DNA of 8,010 nt from an uncultured Marvinbryantia sp. (lineage in GTDB: Bacteria > Bacillota > Clostridia > Lachnospirales > Lachnospiraceae), in assembly GCA_947624335.1 (NCBI GenBank), contig CANQJX010000072.1, positions 1 through 8,010 of the forward strand, written 5' to 3'. The notes under the pieces were generated by a model that saw nothing but the letters and a program-made list of their open reading frames with translations, did no database searches and was not told the DNA's origin. Within the stretch, counting starts at the first letter, position 1; every line of letters starts with the position of its first letter. This document shows, in pieces, positions 1-5,902 of the stretch. The translations under genes and the position numbers were made by a program.

Positions 1-714
1 CTTGCGGTTCTGGATAAGAAAAATAAAAAAGTGACCATTCTGGCTATCAGCCGCGATACCATGACGGAAATACGCAGGTATTCCATGAACGGGCGCGACC
101 GGGGAACCGCAGTCAGCCATCTGTGCCTGTCCTATACCTATGGGGACGGGGGGAAGGTAAGCTGCGAAAGCTTAAGGGAAGCGGTATCCAATCTTTTAGG
201 CGGAATCCCCATCAATGAATATGTGGTGATTAACCGCTCCTCTTTGCCGTACATCAACGATCTGGTGGGAGGGGTGACGGTGACGGTCCCGAACGACGAT
301 CTGGCAAATCTGGATTCCCGCCTGCAAAAAGGCGCGGTGGTAACGCTGGATGCGGATATGGTTGAGACCTATGTGCAATACCGCGATACCGGCAGGCTTT
401 ATGCAAACAGGGAGCGGATGGAACGCCAGAAATCTTACATTACGGCATATACCGGGAAGCTTCAGGATCTGCTCAAAAGAGAGCCGGAGGCGGCGTGGAA
501 GCAGATCGGCCGCATGGACGGCCGGTTATTGACCAGCATTACCAGAAACAAATATCTGGATCTGGTAAACCTGTTAGGCGCGGCAGACTTTCAGGAGAGC
601 GATTATCAAGAACTTGCGGGAGAGGATTACGCCGGCGAACTCCACGACGAGTTTTATGTGGATGAGGAAGCGCTTTGGGAAACCATAGTCGGGCTTTTCT
701 ACGAAGAAATTTAA
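1..714 (+). CDS. LCP (LytR-CpsA-Psr) family wall-polymer transferase, 3' part
   Basis: The gene is open at the left edge; the reading frame begins at base 1 and encodes 237 residues before TAA at 712-714. The GTG at 31 is an internal valine, not a start. Features typical of the LCP fold are visible. A core strand with the conserved Arg-Asp is ILAISRDTM (residues 13-21). A lipid-pocket segment INRSSLPYINDLVGGVTVTV lies at about 77-96. The motif YVQYRDTGRLYANRERMERQ (124-143) carries the conserved arginines that bind the pyrophosphate of the lipid-linked donor. Known members sit in the membrane with an outward catalytic domain and move undecaprenyl-pyrophosphate-linked glycopolymers onto peptidoglycan. 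The missing N-terminus should hold the membrane anchor. The C-terminal tail (about 195-237) is acidic and has no LytR_C domain; such a domain is encoded separately at 1515-2159. Its place before a priming transferase points to capsule or exopolysaccharide attachment. The family call is firm; the exact polymer is inferred. Confidence 0.93.
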   Translation, partial: LAVLDKKNKKVTILAISRDTMTEIRRYSMNGRDRGTAVSHLCLSYTYGDGGKVSCESLREAVSNLLGGIPINEYVVINRSSLPYINDLVGGVTVTVPNDDLANLDSRLQKGAVVTLDADMVETYVQYRDTGRLYANRERMERQKSYITAYTGKLQDLLKREPEAAWKQIGRMDGRLLTSITRNKYLDLVNLLGAADFQESDYQELAGEDYAGELHDEFYVDEEALWETIVGLFYEEI

Positions 715-748
715 ATTGGTTTGGACCCGCAAAGGGTTTGAACATAGA

Positions 749-770
749 TTGATTCCACTAGTGAAATCAA
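749..770. promoter_or_regulatory. 22-bp near-perfect palindrome in the gap before the secreted-protein gene
   Basis: The two 11-base halves (749-759 and 760-770) pair at 10 of 11 positions; the only mismatch is C755 with A764. The centre is CACTAGTG. It lies 34 bases before the ATG at 804 and 16 bases before the ribosome binding site. There is no T-run after it, so it does not look like an intrinsic terminator. It could be an operator for a dimeric regulator or an mRNA hairpin that protects or separates the two cistrons. I found no convincing -35/-10 pair around it: TTGGAC at 721-726 with TAGATT at 745-750 is a weak match only. The dyad is seen directly; the function is unknown. Confidence 0.4.
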
Positions 771-785
771 GCCAAAACAAGAAAG

Positions 786-793
786 AAAGGAGG
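786..793 (+). promoter_or_regulatory. Strong Shine-Dalgarno for the secreted acidic protein
   Basis: AAAGGAGG lies 10 bases before the ATG at 804. It is the closest match to the anti-Shine-Dalgarno sequence in the window. It fixes the start of a protein that begins with a clean signal peptide, and suggests this small cistron is translated efficiently. Confidence 0.8.
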
Positions 794-803
794 GAGAACA
801 AGA

Positions 804-1415
804 ATGAGAAAATTTGCAGCAATTTTGTGTATTGCGGCGCTGACATTTTCAACGGCTGTTTCCGCAGAGGATCTGCGCCGCAGCACGTCCATGATTGCGC
901 CGGAAGACGCGGCGATCTCTTCCGAGGACAAGGATAAGCTGCCGGACAACTGCGATCTGAAGGCAGCGGAGGTGGACACGGAGAGCATCAAGAACCCGGA
1001 AGTGAAAAAGGTGATCGAAGACATTCTGGATCCGGAAACCGAGGCTACGCTTAAGGATCTGCTCGACGCTTTGGGGATGAAGGAGGACACGTTTGAACTG
1101 AAGGACGGTTCCACCGTTAACTTTACAAACTACGATATCCTTACGCCGCCAACGGAACTGGTGCTGGAAGACGGCGAAGGGGAAACCACATGCGATTTTG
1201 ATTATCTCGACGAAGAGGAAGAAACGACCGTGAAAGTTACGTTAAAGGCGGACGCGCTGACAGACTGTGACCCGGCGAATCTTCTGATACTTCTGATCGA
1301 TCCGGAGACAACGGAGACGGCTGTGCTTACGGCGGATCCCGAAAGCGATACCGAAAACGGCGAAATAGATGTGGATTTCCCGTTCCTCGGAATCTTTACT
1401 ATTCTGGAAGCATAA
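804..1415 (+). CDS. Secreted, highly acidic protein of unknown function
   Basis: This encodes 203 residues. The start at 804 is supported by the strong upstream ribosome binding site and by an immediate Sec signal peptide: Arg2-Lys3, a hydrophobic core at about residues 4-19, and a likely signal peptidase I cut after AVSA (residue 21). There is no lipobox, so it is probably released or wall-associated rather than a lipoprotein. The protein has 51 Asp/Glu against 15 Lys/Arg. Three cysteines (50, 130, 155) remain after the signal. Short DPE-containing pieces recur at 76-79, 166-169 and 178-181. The C-terminal third (about 105-203) alternates hydrophobic and acidic residues, as expected of a beta-rich domain. 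I do not recognise a family. It lies between an LCP enzyme and a LytR_C membrane protein and is followed by a terminator, so a role at the cell surface or in wall-polymer handling is possible. Acid-rich character could suit metal or polycation binding, but no canonical EF-hand is visible. The gene call is firm; the function is open. Confidence 0.85.
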   Translation: MRKFAAILCIAALTFSTAVSAEDLRRSTSMIAPEDAAISSEDKDKLPDNCDLKAAEVDTESIKNPEVKKVIEDILDPETEATLKDLLDALGMKEDTFELKDGSTVNFTNYDILTPPTELVLEDGEGETTCDFDYLDEEEETTVKVTLKADALTDCDPANLLILLIDPETTETAVLTADPESDTENGEIDVDFPFLGIFTILEA

Positions 1416-1439
1416 GAGCTATATTTTACAAAAATGGGG

Positions 1440-1486
1440 AACAGGCGGAAAAGAGCAGCTTCAAACCGGATTTTCCGCCTGTTTTT
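1440..1486 (+). terminator. Rho-independent terminator hairpin after the secreted-protein gene
   Basis: A perfect 13-bp stem pairs 1440-1452 (AACAGGCGGAAAA) with 1471-1483 (TTTTCCGCCTGTT). An 18-base loop separates the arms, and a short T-run (1482-1486) partly overlaps the stem and is followed by CC. It lies 24 bases past the stop at 1413-1415 and 28 bases before the next ATG at 1515. Because the U-tract is short, partial read-through is plausible. All downstream genes would otherwise need a promoter inside this small gap or inside a gene. It may therefore set expression of the upstream wall-attachment genes apart from that of the sugar-assembly genes. Confidence 0.82.
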
Positions 1487-1498
1487 CCAAATCCATAC

Positions 1499-1505
1499 GA
1501 GAGGA
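1499..1505 (+). promoter_or_regulatory. Ribosome binding site that fixes the start of the LytR_C protein
   Basis: GAGAGGA is 9 bases upstream of the ATG at 1515. The frame stays open upstream to an ATG at 1434, but that start would put the first 50 bases of the gene inside the terminator hairpin and lacks a purine-rich site at the right distance. The site here therefore favours 1515. Confidence 0.75.
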
Positions 1506-1514
1506 CATTTTACG

Positions 1515-2159
1515 ATGTCAAAAAAACCGACCGCAAAGAAAGAAAAAAACTTATTTTATAAGATGATATATATGGCGGCAGTGATCGTGCTGCTTTGCAG
1601 CATTGCGCTGCTGCTTTTCAACGCCAGACACAGGGACCGCCTGTACGAGCGGGAAGTGGAGCGCGCTGCCGTTGGAGAGACGGAACATTCCATAGAAGAA
1701 TGGGAAAATACCGAAACAGAAACACAGACGCAGCCGGAGACGGATGCTTTGCCGGAAACGGAAGCGGGAACGGACAGCGGCGCGGCGGCAGGAACGCAGG
1801 CGGCAAACCGGAACCGATCGCTTCTGGTGCTGAACGGAACTTTAAAACCGGGCGTGGCCGGCGGCTGGAAGTCTATTCTGGAACAAAACGGTTACACCAA
1901 TGTAAAAACCGCTACCTATACGGGCGCGGCCGCACAGCAGACAATCATTTATGTGCGGGACGCGGCGGACGCGGCGCTTCTTGCGGAGCAATTTCCAAAC
2001 GCAGCGTTTCAGGTGGGGAGCCTACAGGAAGGAATCGAAGCAAACGAGGGAGAGACGCTCCCGGATCAGTTTGACGTTTATATTGTAATTGGTACAGACG
2101 ACGCGGATATTGTCGCTTCAGAAGGCGGAGACGCGCAGACGCTTCCTGCCGCGCCGTAA
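1515..2159 (+). CDS. Single-pass membrane protein with extracellular LytR C-terminal (LytR_C) domain
   Basis: This encodes 214 residues from ATG 1515. The N-terminus is lysine-rich (KKPTAKKEKN), followed by one transmembrane helix at about residues 17-36, giving an inside-to-outside orientation. A Thr/Glu/Ala-rich linker (about 50-100, with TETETQTQPETD at 66-77) probably spans part of the wall. Residues about 102-194 match the LytR_C pattern: LLVLNGTLKPGVAGG at the start, then NGYTNVKTATYTG, TIIYVRDAADAALLAEQF, and the closing strand DVYIVIGTD. In many proteins this domain sits behind an LCP catalytic domain. Here it stands alone on its own membrane anchor, while the LCP protein two genes upstream ends without one. 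A partner or accessory role for the LCP enzyme is a reasonable inference; the biochemical role of LytR_C is not well settled. The stop is followed 30 bases later by the priming transferase start, so the two are probably co-transcribed. An alanine and glycine-rich stretch at about 84-97 makes the coding sequence locally very GC-rich. Confidence 0.85.
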   Translation: MSKKPTAKKEKNLFYKMIYMAAVIVLLCSIALLLFNARHRDRLYEREVERAAVGETEHSIEEWENTETETQTQPETDALPETEAGTDSGAAAGTQAANRNRSLLVLNGTLKPGVAGGWKSILEQNGYTNVKTATYTGAAAQQTIIYVRDAADAALLAEQFPNAAFQVGSLQEGIEANEGETLPDQFDVYIVIGTDDADIVASEGGDAQTLPAAP

Positions 2160-2189
2160 TCCGACGGAATCTGGGGTGAGGAGAGCGAA

Positions 2190-3650
2190 ATGTATGAAAA
2201 GAAGCCGCAAGGCCTGACAAGATACCTTGATTATATTTTTTTAGATCTGTTATGTCTGCAGGCGGCGTTTGCAATCGCATACGCGCTTCGCCACGGTATG
2301 CGCAGCCCTTATCTTAACGCTGATTACCGCGGCATTGCGATTGTTTTTACGCTGGTTGACCTGATTGTTACTTTTTGCCTTGATACCATGAAGGACGTGC
2401 AAAAAAGAGGCTATTTTAAAGAATTTACGGTCACAGTCAGACATATGCTCCTGATGGAAGCGGTGATTACGGTTTACCTTTTTACCATTCAGGAGGGGCA
2501 CACTTATTCGCGTTTTACTTTTTACGCAACCGGGATTTTTTACGCCTGCCTGACCTATATCGTGCGGATGATATGGAAAAAGCGCATGCAAAACCGTTAT
2601 GCCGCGCATGAAAGCGCATCCAAGGTCAAGATGCTGCTTGTGACCGTAAGCGACCGTGTTTTGGAGTGTTTATATTATTCGGATAGGGAAACTTCCGGTC
2701 AATGGAAAGTATCCGGGATCGCCGTGGTCGACAAAGACCTTACGGGAAACCGGATAGAGGGCGTTCCCGTGGTTGCCGGCAAGGATAATCTGGAAGAATA
2801 TCTTTGCCGCGAGTGGGTGGACGAGGTTCTTGTGATGCTCCCAGCCGACGAAAAGGTTACGGCGGAGGTTCTGGACCAGTGCGCGCAGATGGGGATTACA
2901 ACCCATCTGGAATTGACAAAATTTGCGACCATTAAAACCGGGAACCAGATCGTGGAGCAGATGGGCGATTATGTGATGCTTACCTCAAGCATGAACGTTA
3001 TGTCTTTCCGGCAGGCTGCGGTAAAACGTCTGCTGGATATTGTCGGCGCGGCGGTGGGATGCGTGCTGACAGGCATCCTGTTCCTTATCTTTGCCCCTCT
3101 GATCTATCTGCAGTCTCCCGGCCCGGTTTTTTTTGCGCAGGAGCGCGTGGGGAAAAACGGCAAGCGGTTTAAGATGTATAAATTCCGCAGTATGTATTTA
3201 AACGCCGAAGAGCGTAAACAGGAGCTGATGGCGCAGAACCGCGTGAAAGACGGGATGATGTTTAAACTGGAGTTTGATCCGAGAATCATCGGTTCCCGCA
3301 TTCTTCCCGACGGAACTTTCAAAAAAGGCCTCGGTAATTTTATGCGCGAGTGGAGTTTGGACGAGTTCCCGCAGTTTTTTAACGTACTTAAGGGCGATAT
3401 GAGCCTTGTAGGCACCCGGCCGCCTACGGTGGACGAGTGGGAAAAGTATAAACTGCATCACCGCACGCGTCTTGCGATTAAGCCGGGCATTACCGGAATG
3501 TGGCAGGTAAGCGGAAGAAGCAGCATCACCGATTTTGAGGAAGTAGTGAAACTGGACAATTATTATATCAACCACTGGGATATTGGCTTGGACTGCAGGA
3601 TTTTGCTGAAAACGGTGCGGCTTTTTTCACAGAAAGGCGGGGCGATGTAA
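2190..3650 (+). CDS. Polyprenyl-phosphate sugar-1-phosphate transferase (CpsE/WbaP-like priming enzyme)
   Basis: This encodes 486 residues, a usual length for the large form of this family. It starts repeat-unit synthesis by moving a sugar-1-phosphate from a nucleotide sugar to undecaprenyl phosphate at the inner membrane face. Four N-terminal membrane helices lie at about 13-33, 48-65, 85-101 and 110-128. A Rossmann-like CoA_binding_3 region follows at about 145-245. The catalytic bac_transf domain covers about 277-480. It opens with the re-entrant membrane helix (281-306) ending in SPGP, then QERVGKNGKRFKMYKFRSM (317-335). The Asp-Glu dyad is D391-E392 in SLDEFPQ. LVGTRPPTVDEWEKY (406-420) and KPGITGMWQVSGRSSITDFE (431-450) match the streptococcal CpsE style. 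Glucose-1-phosphate or galactose-1-phosphate is the likely donor moiety, but the sequence does not decide. GGTGAGGAG at 2175-2183 places the start firmly. No key residue is missing. The next gene starts 3 bases after its stop. Confidence 0.95.
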   Translation: MYEKKPQGLTRYLDYIFLDLLCLQAAFAIAYALRHGMRSPYLNADYRGIAIVFTLVDLIVTFCLDTMKDVQKRGYFKEFTVTVRHMLLMEAVITVYLFTIQEGHTYSRFTFYATGIFYACLTYIVRMIWKKRMQNRYAAHESASKVKMLLVTVSDRVLECLYYSDRETSGQWKVSGIAVVDKDLTGNRIEGVPVVAGKDNLEEYLCREWVDEVLVMLPADEKVTAEVLDQCAQMGITTHLELTKFATIKTGNQIVEQMGDYVMLTSSMNVMSFRQAAVKRLLDIVGAAVGCVLTGILFLIFAPLIYLQSPGPVFFAQERVGKNGKRFKMYKFRSMYLNAEERKQELMAQNRVKDGMMFKLEFDPRIIGSRILPDGTFKKGLGNFMREWSLDEFPQFFNVLKGDMSLVGTRPPTVDEWEKYKLHHRTRLAIKPGITGMWQVSGRSSITDFEEVVKLDNYYINHWDIGLDCRILLKTVRLFSQKGGAM

Positions 3651-3653
3651 GAA

Positions 3654-4769
3654 GTGCGGATCGCGATGCTGGGGCATAAAAGAATCCCTTCGCGCGAAGG
3701 CGGAATTGAAGTGGCGGTAGAGGAACTTAGCACGCGCATGGCGGCTATGGGCCACAGCGTGACCTGCTATAACAGGCGCGGCCATCATGTGAGCGGGATA
3801 GAATATGACGCAGACAAATGCAGGGAATATAAAGGCGTCCATATAAAGCAGGTTTTTACGATCAATAAAAAGGGTCTTGCGGCTATGACGTCATCCGTTT
3901 CGGCCTCACTTGGCGCAGCTTTTGGAAATTTTGATGTCGTTCATTTTCATGCCGAAGGGCCTGCTTTTATGTGCTGGCTGCCCAAACTATTTGGCAGGAA
4001 AGTAATCGTAACGATTCATGGACTCGACCATCAGCGCGCCAAGTGGGGCCGGTTTGCAAGCCGGTATATTATGCGGGGCGAGAAAAACGCAGTTAAATAT
4101 GCGGATAAAATCATAGTTTTAAGCCGCAGCGCGCAAAGGTATTTTATGGAACAATACGGCCGCAGGACCGAATACATACCGAACGGCGTTAAGGCGGCGC
4201 GGATCAGGCCCGCGGAACAAATAAAAGAACAGTGGGGACTTGCAAAGGACAGCTATATCCTGTATCTAGGAAGAATCGTTCCGGAAAAGGGCGTCCATTA
4301 TCTGATCAAGGCCTTTAAGGAAACCAGGACGGATAAAAAGCTTGCGATTGCAGGGGGCAGCTCCGATACGGGTGAATATATGGACAAGCTGAAAGCGCTT
4401 GCACAGGGCGATGACAGGATTGTTTTCACAGGCTTTGTTCAGGGCAGATTAAAGCACGAACTTTATAGCAACGCATATATTTACTGCCTGCCCAGCGATC
4501 TGGAAGGAATGCCGCTGAGCCTGCTGGAAGCGATGAGTTACGGGAACTGCTGCCTTGTGAGCGATATTGACGAATGCACGGAGGTTGTGGGGGATAAGGC
4601 GGCTGTCTTTCACAGGGGCAGCGTGAAAGATTTAAAAGACGCCATGGAAAAACTGTACAGCGAACCGGAGACAGTGGCTGCGTATAAAGCGTCTGCGGCA
4701 GATTACATCTGCGGGAAATACGACTGGGACAGGACGGTCAGGGAAACACTGGAGTTATATAAAGGATAG
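3654..4769 (+). CDS. GT4-like glycosyltransferase (GT-B fold)
   Basis: This encodes 371 residues. The GTG start at 3654 lies 3 bases after the stop of the priming transferase, so translation is probably coupled; a G-rich stretch at 3634-3642 could serve as the ribosome binding site. GTG is preferred to the ATG at 3666 because the first strand and loop (RIAMLGHKRIPSREGGIE, residues 2-19) are then complete, including the glycine-rich acceptor loop. The N-terminal domain also has FDVVHFHAEGP (93-103) and VIVTIHGLDHQRAKWG (117-132). The C-terminal domain has the donor-binding YLGRIVPEKG (204-213), with Arg207 and Lys212. The EX7E signature is E284...E292 in EGMPLSLLE. All catalytic landmarks are present, so it should be active. 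It is cytoplasmic or membrane-surface associated and, by position, is a candidate for adding the second sugar. The sequence does not reveal the sugar or linkage. The N-terminal pattern loosely recalls rhamnosyltransferases of capsule loci, but that is not enough to assign. Confidence 0.93.
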   Translation: MRIAMLGHKRIPSREGGIEVAVEELSTRMAAMGHSVTCYNRRGHHVSGIEYDADKCREYKGVHIKQVFTINKKGLAAMTSSVSASLGAAFGNFDVVHFHAEGPAFMCWLPKLFGRKVIVTIHGLDHQRAKWGRFASRYIMRGEKNAVKYADKIIVLSRSAQRYFMEQYGRRTEYIPNGVKAARIRPAEQIKEQWGLAKDSYILYLGRIVPEKGVHYLIKAFKETRTDKKLAIAGGSSDTGEYMDKLKALAQGDDRIVFTGFVQGRLKHELYSNAYIYCLPSDLEGMPLSLLEAMSYGNCCLVSDIDECTEVVGDKAAVFHRGSVKDLKDAMEKLYSEPETVAAYKASAADYICGKYDWDRTVRETLELYKG

Positions 4770-4822
4770 GCTATGATCGCAGCAGACAAAGTGAAGACGT
4801 CCGTAAGAAGAAGGGATATACA

Positions 4823-5902
4823 ATGCAGAGCGTTAGAAAAAAGACGGTTCTTTCAGACAGCAACGCAGAAGAAATGGGGGAATACCTGTCAAGCCTGAAA
4901 AAAACTACAGGGTGCGATTGGGAATTGCAAATTTTTACCGCAAACAGGGATCATGGAAGCATGATTGCCAATTTACGCAGGTATGTGAAGTACTTCTTGT
5001 TTCCCTTTCAAATTTTTTTAAACAGAAAACAGTATGATGTGATCATTGCATGGCAGGCGTTTTACGGCATTATTTTTGCGTTTTATTGTCGGCTGTTTCA
5101 TGCGAAAAAGCAAAACCGCCTTGTTATCCAGCACTTTATATACAAACCAAAGAGGGGCATTACGGGGAAAATATATTATCATTTTTTGAAATATTCTTTA
5201 GCAGGCGGCTATGTTGACTTGATTATCAGCAGCGCAAAAGATTATGCGGAGACAGTAAAAAACACGTTTGATTTAAAGAACTGCAAAGCAGCGTTTGCAA
5301 GATTTGGCGTAAATGATTTTACAAAAGAACTTGGCGAAGAAGATGAAGCGTTTCCGATGAAGGACTATATTTTATCGGTGGGAAGAAGCAACCGCGACTG
5401 GGATTATCTGATCCGCGCATTGCGGGAATGCGGGCATCCGGTTATTATTTGCTGCGACGAGTTACATCGGAAAAATTTGCCTGACAATATTTTGATCAAA
5501 AACGACGTGTACGGAAAAGAAACGCTCCGATATATGAAATATTGCAAATGTGCGGTAATACCCATAGCGAATCCGGTTTTATCATCCGGAGAAACCGTTC
5601 TGTGTCAGTTGTTGTCGCTTGGAAAGCCGGTTGTAATTACAAAACCGAGTACCTTGGCGGACAGCTATGTTGAAAATGGGAAGAATGGAGTGATTATTGA
5701 AAAGACGGACGAGGCTTTGCGCAGCGCGATTGATCGGATATATTCTGATGCGGCATGGCGGGAAATGCTGTCGCAAAACGCAAGAGAGGATTTTTTAAAC
5801 AAGCATTCCTTATATGCGCATGGCGAACGCGTCGGGAAACTATTACTTGATTACGGAATGGTCGGAGAAAAACATAGAAATGAAGATACTATTTGTGAAT
5901 AA
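4823..5902 (+). CDS. Divergent GT-B glycosyltransferase-like protein lacking a clear EX7E motif
   Basis: This encodes 359 residues. GAAGAAGGG ends 7 bases before the ATG at 4823 and supports this start. The protein begins directly with KKTVLSDSNAEEMGEYL, without the usual glycine-rich loop of GT4 enzymes. Residues about 50-110 hold an aromatic and basic stretch (RRYVKYFLFPFQIFLNRKQY, then IIAWQAFYGIIFAFYCRLF), which may rest on the membrane or bind the lipid-linked acceptor. The C-terminal half looks like a GT-B donor domain: DYILSVGRSNRDWDYLIRAL (181-200) and SSGETVLCQLLSLGKPVV (254-271). In the latter, the two glutamates of the EX7E signature align with Ser254 and Gln262. GRSNRD also lacks the Lys of the usual GRxxxxKG. 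It may belong to a separate GT4-related family with another donor-binding solution, or be weakly active. It is in a more AT-rich stretch than the preceding genes, and its last 23 bases overlap the next gene. The substrate is unknown. Confidence 0.82.
   Translation: MQSVRKKTVLSDSNAEEMGEYLSSLKKTTGCDWELQIFTANRDHGSMIANLRRYVKYFLFPFQIFLNRKQYDVIIAWQAFYGIIFAFYCRLFHAKKQNRLVIQHFIYKPKRGITGKIYYHFLKYSLAGGYVDLIISSAKDYAETVKNTFDLKNCKAAFARFGVNDFTKELGEEDEAFPMKDYILSVGRSNRDWDYLIRALRECGHPVIICCDELHRKNLPDNILIKNDVYGKETLRYMKYCKCAVIPIANPVLSSGETVLCQLLSLGKPVVITKPSTLADSYVENGKNGVIIEKTDEALRSAIDRIYSDAAWREMLSQNAREDFLNKHSLYAHGERVGKLLLDYGMVGEKHRNEDTICE
5864..5870 (+). promoter_or_regulatory. Ribosome binding site inside the preceding gene, fixing the ATG at 5880
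   Basis: GGAGAAA ends 9 bases before ATG 5880 and lies within the 3' end of the preceding glycosyltransferase gene. It supports 5880 rather than the in-frame ATG at 5814, which would add 22 residues that do not fit the start of a Rossmann fold. Confidence 0.65.

Noticed and set aside
504..526. GGCCG/CGGCC inverted repeat within the LCP gene
   Set aside because: It is short, GC-rich, inside coding sequence, and has no T-run or neighbouring start; probably chance.
767..1114. Minus-strand open frame of 115 codons opposite the secreted acidic protein
   Set aside because: It is a shadow of the Asp/Glu- and Ser-coding strand, with a Ser-rich low-complexity product and no start signals. The + strand gene has a signal peptide and a strong ribosome binding site.
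1434..1514. Upstream in-frame start (ATG 1434) for the LytR_C protein, adding 27 residues
   Set aside because: The extension is encoded by the terminator hairpin, is arginine- and phenylalanine-rich with no family resemblance, and has no fitting ribosome binding site. ATG 1515 has GAGAGGA at a good distance.
1595..2074. Second + strand open frame of 159 codons inside the LytR_C gene
   Set aside because: It comes from the GC-rich codons of the real gene in another frame; the product is an Arg/Gly-rich string without family features.
3713..3720. GGCGGTAG, the core of the ops element that recruits RfaH in enterobacterial polysaccharide operons
   Set aside because: It is within a coding sequence, codes for conserved residues, lacks the rest of the ops consensus and is in a Gram-positive setting without RfaH. 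Chance match.
4773..4898. Small reading frame from ATG 4773 (41 codons) overlapping the start of the second glycosyltransferase, possibly a frameshifted N-terminus
   Set aside because: It has no clear ribosome binding site and its product is basic and featureless. The glycosyltransferase frame has its own start with a good site at 4823, so no frameshift is needed.
5814..5879. Upstream in-frame start (ATG 5814) for the Cys-rich glycosyltransferase
   Set aside because: It would overlap the previous gene by 89 bases, and the added 22 residues do not belong to the first GT-B strand, which begins exactly at the ATG at 5880.
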